In this document: piece after piece, positions 58,682-64,000 of the stretch
Numbering within the stretch: position 1 is the stretch's first letter
Layout: each line of letters begins with the position of its first letter
Source of the DNA: Pontibacter mucosus
Lineage (GTDB): Bacteria; Bacteroidota; Bacteroidia; Cytophagales; Hymenobacteraceae
Length of the DNA: 64,000 nucleotides
Assembly (NCBI RefSeq): GCF_003054055.1
Contig: NZ_QBKI01000003.1
Location: forward strand, 248,001-312,000
Reading direction: 5' to 3'
The notes under the pieces: generated by a model
Told to the model about the DNA's origin: nothing
Databases searched by the model: none
What the model saw: only the letters and a program-made list of their open reading frames with translations
Translations under genes and position numbers: made by a program

Positions 58682-59905
58682 TTAAGCCATGGCTTTCCCG
58701 GCCAGGTAGCCTGTCGTCCAGGCGGCCTGGAAGTTGAAGCCACCGGTGATGCCGTCGATGTCCAGCACCTCGCCGGCAAAGTATAGACCGGGCTGCAGAC
58801 GGCTTTCCATCGTTTTCATGTTTACCTCTTTCAGGTCGATTCCGCCGCAGGTAACAAACTCCTCTTTAAAGGTGGTTTTGCCGTTTACCGCCACCGGCAT
58901 CCGAAGCAGCGCCTCCACCAGCTTGTTTGTGTTTTTGGCCGGCAGCTCTGCCCACCGTACCTCCTCCGGCACCTCGGCCAGTTGTGCAAGCCCCTGCCAT
59001 AGCCGCTGCGGCAGCCCGAAAAGCGGGTTGCTGCTTACGATTTTCTTGGGGTGGGATTGCCTGAAGGTTTGCAGCTCCTGCCGCAGGCGCTCTTCCGTTT
59101 GCCCGGGCACCCACTGGATAAGAGCCGTGAAGTTATACTTCTGCTCATGGAACAGCCGGGCTCCCCAGGCCGACAGCTTTAGAACGGCGGGGCCGGAGTA
59201 GCCCCAATGGGTAATCAGCAGCGGGCCTTCATACTCCAGTTTTTGCCCGGCAATGCGCACCCGCGCCTGCGGTACCGACACGCCCAGCAGCTCTTTTAGC
59301 GGAGAGCCTGGTACATTGAACGTGAAAAGGGAGGGAACGGGCTCCTGAATGGCGTGCCCCAACTGCCGCAGCCAATCGTAGCCCTGGCTCTTGGGGTTGC
59401 CACCGGTGCTCACCAGCACTTTGTCTGCTTTTATACTTTCGCCACCGGCCAGCTGAAGTATGAAATGCTGGGTACCATCCTGCTGCACGGGTAAAATGCT
59501 CTCGACGCTGGCGCTGGTCCTAATGTGCACACCTGCCCGCCTGGCCTGTTGCAGCAGGCATTCAATGATAGTCTCAGCGTTGTCAGTCACCGGAAACATA
59601 CGCCCATCTGCCTCGGCCTTGAGCTTGACACCGCGCTGCGCAAACCAATCCACCGTTTCGCGGGCACCGAACAGCTTGAAAGCCTCTTTCAGTTGCTTGG
59701 CGCCGCGTGGGTAGTTTTGGGCAAACACAGCAGGAGTGAAGCAGTGGTGGGTAACGTTGCAGCGGCCTCCCCCGGAAACGCGCACCTTGGCCAGTAGCTT
59801 ACTCGTCTTCTCCAGCAGCAATACCCTGGCCTTTGGGTTGGCCTCTGCACAGGTGATGGCGGCAAAGAAACCGGCGGCCCCACCGCCAATAATGGCTATC
59901 TGCAT
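58682..59905 (-). CDS. HI0933/YhiN-family FAD-dependent oxidoreductase (BaiN-like)
   Basis: From the ATG at 59905 the product is 407 residues starting MQIAIIGGGAAGFFAAITCA, the dinucleotide-binding motif. Other family blocks are KTSKLLAKVRVSGGGRCNVTHH, STGGNPKSQGYDWL, THWGYSGPAVLKLSAWGARL and TCGGIDLKEVNMKTMESRLQPGLYFAGEVLDIDGITGGFNFQAAWTTGYLAG (in parts). A GTG three codons upstream is possible but less likely. The enzyme class is a flavoprotein dehydrogenase of unknown physiological substrate. Confidence 0.9.
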   Translation of the reverse strand: MQIAIIGGGAAGFFAAITCAEANPKARVLLLEKTSKLLAKVRVSGGGRCNVTHHCFTPAVFAQNYPRGAKQLKEAFKLFGARETVDWFAQRGVKLKAEADGRMFPVTDNAETIIECLLQQARRAGVHIRTSASVESILPVQQDGTQHFILQLAGGESIKADKVLVSTGGNPKSQGYDWLRQLGHAIQEPVPSLFTFNVPGSPLKELLGVSVPQARVRIAGQKLEYEGPLLITHWGYSGPAVLKLSAWGARLFHEQKYNFTALIQWVPGQTEERLRQELQTFRQSHPKKIVSSNPLFGLPQRLWQGLAQLAEVPEEVRWAELPAKNTNKLVEALLRMPVAVNGKTTFKEEFVTCGGIDLKEVNMKTMESRLQPGLYFAGEVLDIDGITGGFNFQAAWTTGYLAGKAMA

Positions 59906-60035
59906 TAATTTCACGTTAATTGTTTTTGTTGATTGCCGGTATTTTTCCTGCCCTTGATTGTGAAAAGGGTGGAATCACTGCTGTCATTTTGGTTATACTT
60001 TAACCATGAGGCAATGCAACCATTCAGCCGCAAAG

Positions 60036-60869
60036 TTACGAAAAGAATGCCATCGGGTCGGGGTGGATGAAGGTATAGGAGAGATCGTCCTTTAGCTTTT
60101 GGCTGCTGATGAGCTTGAACTTTGTCTCCACCATGTCCTGGAACTGCGGCGGCGTAAGCCCCAGCGAATGGGCAGCCGAAGTATAAAGTTCTTTCCGGAG
60201 CGGGTGCAGATCGGAGCAGGCGTTGTACACAGCGCCCCATTTTTCCTGCTCTATGATGCGGTAAAGTATGCTGACGCAGTCCTCCAGGTGGATCAGGTTT
60301 ACCGGGGCGTCGCCGTCCGGCACATTTTGTTTTCCTGCCAGCCAGCGACCCGGGTGCCGCGCGCCGCCTACCAGTCCGGCGAAACGCACTACGGTTGTTA
60401 CCCAATCCTCACGGTCCTGGAACATCCTTTCGGCCTTCAGCAGGGTATTTGCGGGCTCCAGCTCATCTGTAAAAACAATGTCCTCTTCTGTTACCACGCG
60501 GTTCAGGTCCTGGTACACGGAGGTGGAGGAAACGAACAGCAGGCGGCTAACCGGCGAGCTGAGCAAGGACTTCAGGAGGAGCTGCATCTGGTTCATATAG
60601 GCCTCCCCGCCATCCGAGCGCAGGTGCGGCGGGATGTTGAGCACAAGCACGTCTGTTTCCAGGAAGTTCTCCAGGGCGGCGCGATCCAGCTGCTCCTCAT
60701 TTGCCAGGTTGAGCAAGTAGGGCTGAATGCCCTTTTCGAGCATCACCTCTATTTTGTCCGGCGAGGTGGTAGAGCCTTTTACCGAATACCCGTGCCGTAG
60801 CAGCTGCTCTGCCAGCGGCATGCCGAGCCAGCCGCAGCCCATGATGCTAATCCTTCTTTTGTCCTCCAT
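60036..60869 (-). CDS. NAD(P)-binding protein of the extended SDR/YeeZ type
   Basis: 277 residues. The Rossmann motif is RISIMGCGWLGMPLAEQLLRHGYSVKGSTTS, then VLVLNIPPHLRSDG and LLFVSSTSVYQDLN with the SDR-like Ser and a Tyr. RFAGLVGGARHPGRWLAGKQ and VNLIHLEDCVSILYRIIEQ match the YeeZ-like subgroup. The usual YxxxK is not clear, so it may be a binding or regulatory member. It is divergent from the phytoene-desaturase-like gene; only 96 bases separate them. Confidence 0.83.
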   Translation of the reverse strand: MEDKRRISIMGCGWLGMPLAEQLLRHGYSVKGSTTSPDKIEVMLEKGIQPYLLNLANEEQLDRAALENFLETDVLVLNIPPHLRSDGGEAYMNQMQLLLKSLLSSPVSRLLFVSSTSVYQDLNRVVTEEDIVFTDELEPANTLLKAERMFQDREDWVTTVVRFAGLVGGARHPGRWLAGKQNVPDGDAPVNLIHLEDCVSILYRIIEQEKWGAVYNACSDLHPLRKELYTSAAHSLGLTPPQFQDMVETKFKLISSQKLKDDLSYTFIHPDPMAFFS

Positions 60870-60965
60870 TATACTTTCAAAGTCTATACTGCTACAACAT
60901 TACAAACGCCACTTGGTTATTAGTGGCATATACTACTGCTTAAGCCGCCACAAAGTAAAGTATAA

Positions 60966-62420
60966 ATGAGGTACGATGTAGCCATTATCGGATCAGGATT
61001 TGGATCGCTGACGGCCGCGGCCCTGCTGGCCAAGTATGGACTGAGGGTTTGTGTGCTGGAGCAGGCCAAATATCCCGGCGGCTGTGCCACTTCTTACCGC
61101 CGGAAAGGCCACTGGTTCGAGACCGGCGCCACCACGCTGGTCGGGTTAGACGAGCATATGCCCCTGCGCTACCTGCTGGACCAGACAGGCATTAAAGTGC
61201 CGTTGCAGGTGCTGGAAACGCCCATGCAGGTGCACCTGCCCGATGGCCAGTTGCTTACGCGGTATGGCAACCTGGAGTTGTGGATAGCGGAGGCGGAGCG
61301 GGTGTTTGGAAAGTATAAGCAGCGGGAGTTCTGGGAGCATTGCTACGGCATCAGCCGGGAAGTATGGCGCACCTCCCTGCGCCAGCGCAGCTTTCCTTTC
61401 TCCAACACAAAGGACCTGCTGCTTTCGGGCATGCGCGTAACCCCTGGCCAGATTAGGTTGCTGCCCGGCGCCTTCCGGACCATGGAGCAGGTCCTGCAAA
61501 AGTATGGGCTGCACCAGAACGGGCTTTTCACCCGGTTCGTGAACGAGCAGCTGCTGATAACGGCGCAGAACTACCTGCCGGAAGTGAATGAGCTTTTCGG
61601 GGCCACAGCGCTGTGCTATACGTTGTACTCCAACTATTACGTGCCGGGCGGCCTGATAAACCTGGTAAAGCCCGTGGAGCAGTTTATACTTGCCAAGGGA
61701 GCCACGCTAAGTTATGGCCACGAGGTGCAGGAAGTAATAACCTTACCGGAAGGCTACCGGCTGAAGACAAGCAGGGAAGAGGTGGAGTGCCGCTTCGTTA
61801 TTTCCGGCATCCCGCTGAACAATACAGCGCAGTTATTTCAGGAGGAGAAAATCAAGCGGAGCCTGACGCCATACTTGCTGGAGTCTGACAAGCTGAACGG
61901 GGCCTTTACCATGGCGCTGGTGCTGCAGGCCGGGGAGGCCAGGGAGGTACTCCACCACCAGGTGCTCCTACCGCAGCCGCTGCCACAGACGGGCAGCAAA
62001 AGTATCTTCATCAGCTTCAGTCACCCTTCCGACAGGTTGAGGGCACCGGATGGAACCGTTGTGGCAAGTATAAGCACGCACCTGCATCATCCGCAGGCGC
62101 ACCTGATTGAGGATAAGGCTGCCCTGGAGCAGGCGATTGTGCAGGAACTGGAGAGGCGTGGCCTGGTGCGTCCGGAAAGTATACTTTCAGTGCAGTCGGC
62201 CACGCCGGGGGGCTGGATTTTCTGGACCAAACGAGCCTTCGGGGCTGTGGGAGGTTATCCGCAGTACCGCCACATAAAACCCTGGCAAATGAAAGACGCG
62301 CGCCTCGACCACCGGGGCGCTTACCTCTGCGGCGATACGGTTTATCCCGGGCAGGGCATTCCGGGCGTCTGCCTGAGCGGCATCATCGCGGCGAATAAAT
62401 TATTACAGGACCACTTTTAG
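60966..62420 (+). CDS. Phytoene-desaturase-like FAD-dependent oxidoreductase
   Basis: 484 residues. The FAD-binding start DVAIIGSGFGSLTAAALLAKYGLRVCVLEQAKYPGGCATSY (in parts) is typical of the CrtI/CrtO family, and the C-terminal GAYLCGDTVYPGQGIPGVCLSGIIAANKLL is the classic carotenoid-oxidoreductase ending. Whether the substrate is a carotenoid or something else cannot be told. No crt genes are adjacent, though a CrtA-like gene occurs elsewhere in the window. Its stop interlocks with that of the convergent NuiA-like gene (62417-62420). Confidence 0.85.
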   Translation: MRYDVAIIGSGFGSLTAAALLAKYGLRVCVLEQAKYPGGCATSYRRKGHWFETGATTLVGLDEHMPLRYLLDQTGIKVPLQVLETPMQVHLPDGQLLTRYGNLELWIAEAERVFGKYKQREFWEHCYGISREVWRTSLRQRSFPFSNTKDLLLSGMRVTPGQIRLLPGAFRTMEQVLQKYGLHQNGLFTRFVNEQLLITAQNYLPEVNELFGATALCYTLYSNYYVPGGLINLVKPVEQFILAKGATLSYGHEVQEVITLPEGYRLKTSREEVECRFVISGIPLNNTAQLFQEEKIKRSLTPYLLESDKLNGAFTMALVLQAGEAREVLHHQVLLPQPLPQTGSKSIFISFSHPSDRLRAPDGTVVASISTHLHHPQAHLIEDKAALEQAIVQELERRGLVRPESILSVQSATPGGWIFWTKRAFGAVGGYPQYRHIKPWQMKDARLDHRGAYLCGDTVYPGQGIPGVCLSGIIAANKLLQDHF

Positions 62421-62842
62421 CTTTCGTCCCGTTCTTCAATCGAGGACTCGTCGAGCACCACCATACTTTTGTAGCCGGCGTAATTGCCATCCTCCGCTCT
62501 GCCAAGTATATAGGCCTCTGTTCCGATTTGGGTGATGGTGTATACTTTCACATCCTGCAGCAGGCGCTGCAGGGTGCCAAACAGTTGCCGGGTCGCTGAA
62601 TCGGGCCCTTTGCGGGCGTCTGAAGTAATGCCCTGCAGCAGCTGCATGAAGCCTTCGAGGTCATACGCTTTCACGGCCATTCCTGAGGGTTTGCCGGCGT
62701 ACTCCACCACATCCTCGGGTGTTAGTTGCCGCCCCTGCTCCGTTTCCAGGTACACAAACTCCAACGGCGACTCTATCTCGCTGCGCAGCAGAATCCCGTC
62801 TGCAGCCTGCATCAGTTCTTTCTGTAATTCTTCCTTGCTCAT
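62417..62842 (-). CDS. Nuclease A inhibitor-like (NuiA) protein
   Basis: 141 residues. The early block ILLRSEIESPLEFVYLETEQGRQLTPEDV and the following YAGKPSGMAVKAYDLEGFMQLL fit the NuiA fold from memory, as does the C-terminal strand DVKVYTITQIGTEAYILGRAEDGNYAGYKSMVVLDESS (in parts). In Nostoc NuiA blocks a secreted sugar-nonspecific nuclease; here the nuclease target is unknown and none is adjacent. Acidic overall, as expected for an inhibitor of a basic nuclease. Confidence 0.65.
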   Translation of the reverse strand: MSKEELQKELMQAADGILLRSEIESPLEFVYLETEQGRQLTPEDVVEYAGKPSGMAVKAYDLEGFMQLLQGITSDARKGPDSATRQLFGTLQRLLQDVKVYTITQIGTEAYILGRAEDGNYAGYKSMVVLDESSIEERDES

Positions 62843-62945
62843 CTACTTTAATATTTGCTGAAAGTATACGTATGAGTTCAGGGGCTATACTTATATTTAG
62901 AGAGATTTGGTTACGTATAGCCGCTTCATTTTAAACGCGAGACCC

Positions 62946-63821
62946 ATGATAAAAGCTGAACCCATGCTAAGGGAGGGAGCCCTGAAAGGCAAAACCATTA
63001 TTGTGACAGGCGGTGGAACCGGCCTCGGCCGCTCCATGGTGAAATATTTTCTGGAGCTGGGCGCCAACGCCGTTATCTGCAGCCGCAAGCTGGAGGTGCT
63101 GGAGCAAGCCGCCAAAGAACTGGAGGCGGAAACTGGGGGTGCTGTGCTGCCCATCGCTTGCGATGTGCGCAAGTATAACGAGATTGAGGCCATGCTGCAG
63201 GCCACGCTGGAGCGGTTTGGCAGGGTAGACGTGCTGGTAAACAACGCTGCCGGCAACTTCGTGAGCCCCACCGAACGCCTGAGCCATAAGGCCTTCGACG
63301 TGATCACCGACATCGTGCTGAAAGGCAGCTACAACTGCACCCTGGCCCTCGGCAAGCACTGGATAGAACAGAAGCAGGAAGGGACTATCCTCAACATCGT
63401 CACGACGTATGCCTGGACGGGCTCCGGTTATGTGGTGCCCTCTGCCTGCGCTAAGGCCGGCGTGCTGGCCATGACGCGCTCCCTGGCCTCCGAGTGGGCC
63501 AAGTATGGCATCCGCTCCAACGCCATTGCCCCGGGGCCTTTCCCAACCGAGGGCGCCTGGACGCGCCTGTTCCCCAAGCAGCTGGCCGATAAGCTGGACC
63601 CGGTAAACCGCATTCCGGTGGGGCGCTTCGGCGAGCACCAGGAGCTGGCCAACCTGGCAGCTTATCTGGTATCGGACTATGCCTCTTTTGTAAACGGGGA
63701 GGTGGTCACGATAGATGGAGGCGAGTGGCTCTACGGCGCCGGCGAGTTCAACGGCTTCGACCAGATACCGCAGGAGATGTGGGACGTGGTGGAGAAGCAG
63801 GTGCGCGGAAAGGCGCAGTAA
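62946..63821 (+). CDS. 2,4-dienoyl-CoA reductase-like SDR
   Basis: From the ATG at 62946 the product is 291 residues; a TTG at 62907 is in frame but poorly placed, and a second ATG follows at 62964. The NADPH motif is TGGGTGLGRSM, then NNAAGNFVSPTERLS, and the segment TTYAWTGSGYVVPSACAKAG matches the mitochondrial 2,4-dienoyl-CoA reductase pattern, with the catalytic Tyr in TTYA and the Lys in CAKAG rather than the usual YxxxK. The cofactor and fatty-acid beta-oxidation role follow from that resemblance. The C-terminus GEWLYGAGEFNGFDQIPQEMWD is also DECR-like. Confidence 0.88.
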   Translation: MIKAEPMLREGALKGKTIIVTGGGTGLGRSMVKYFLELGANAVICSRKLEVLEQAAKELEAETGGAVLPIACDVRKYNEIEAMLQATLERFGRVDVLVNNAAGNFVSPTERLSHKAFDVITDIVLKGSYNCTLALGKHWIEQKQEGTILNIVTTYAWTGSGYVVPSACAKAGVLAMTRSLASEWAKYGIRSNAIAPGPFPTEGAWTRLFPKQLADKLDPVNRIPVGRFGEHQELANLAAYLVSDYASFVNGEVVTIDGGEWLYGAGEFNGFDQIPQEMWDVVEKQVRGKAQ

Positions 63822-63843
63822 CACCGTGTTCAAAGTTAGAAAG

Positions 63844-63879
63844 ACAGGCGAAGTACGGCATCAGTTATACTTCGCCTGT
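63844..63879 (+). terminator. Terminator of the dienoyl-CoA reductase-like gene
   Basis: ACAGGCGAAGTA (63844-63855) pairs with TACTTCGCCTGT (63868-63879), 12-base loop. It starts 22 bases past the stop; the right arm overlaps a TATACTT word. Nothing gene-like is seen between here and the window end. Confidence 0.8.
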
Positions 63880-64000
63880 TTGCTTTAAGGAAAATGCAGC
63901 CCTTGCCGTTGAGGCCGGGTTATGTTACAACGTGAGGAAAGTATACGTTTTACTAGTTACGGCTGGAGAGCCAAAACCACTCTGTTTATAATTTAAGAAC

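Overview
The window reads as a chromosomal stretch from a member of the Bacteroidota, most likely Cytophagales/Hymenobacteraceae and plausibly close to Pontibacter (inference, no database search). The evidence is a SusC-type TonB receptor, a Bacteroidota-type putative porin, a type III glutamine synthetase (GlnN), the long two-part IspG, a DUF779/aldehyde dehydrogenase pair, scarce Shine-Dalgarno sequences and a TAnnTTTG-type promoter upstream of glnN. G+C content is a little above 50%. No rRNA, tRNA, CRISPR array, prophage or integrated plasmid was recognised.

Layout. 1-7.8 kb: the 3' part of a porin gene, the tRNA hydroxylase gene miaE, a secreted protein of unknown role, an ABC permease, an ArsR/SRPBCC regulator pair, an OmpH-like lipoprotein and the tRNA methylthiotransferase gene mtaB. 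7.9-18.8 kb: an LtaS-type membrane sulfatase, glnN behind a striking repeat-rich promoter, ispG, a 55-residue membrane protein, a MarR regulator and leuS. 18.8-19.7 kb: a gene-free island of dispersed repeats. 19.7-25.1 kb: small metabolic and membrane genes, including a CrtA-like monooxygenase and a Tat-exported oxidoreductase. 25.1-26.5 kb: more repeats and one complete IS5-family element. 26.5-38 kb: a SlyD-like isomerase, an SF1 helicase, thyA, an orphan SusC-like receptor, two overlapping convergent genes, and a lipoprotein MsrA. 38-41 kb: an aldehyde dehydrogenase/DUF779 operon facing its probable AraC regulator. 41.8-46.6 kb: oxidoreductases, an ArAE/FUSC transporter and a beta-barrel protein. 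46.7-53.8 kb: addA and addB homologues with a VOC gene between them. 54-64 kb: a cold-shock-type DEAD-box helicase with an RGG-like tail behind a long AT-rich upstream region, several oxidoreductases (one phytoene-desaturase-like), a NuiA-like protein and a dienoyl-CoA reductase.

Most of the content is housekeeping: tRNA modification and charging, isoprenoid and thymidylate synthesis, nitrogen assimilation, recombination, and envelope maintenance. No obvious defence island or biosynthetic cluster is present. The strongest unexplained signal is a short non-palindromic word, AAGTATA/TATACTT. It recurs inside genes and between them, on both strands and in different reading frames, at roughly 20 to 30 times the expected density by hand count. 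Other points of interest are several families of dispersed palindromic repeats, repeated operator-like motifs in front of glnN and between the aldehyde dehydrogenase and AraC genes, a possible small RNA behind the DEAD-box helicase, and an IS whose transposase needs a -1 frameshift and takes its stop codon from the target-site duplication.
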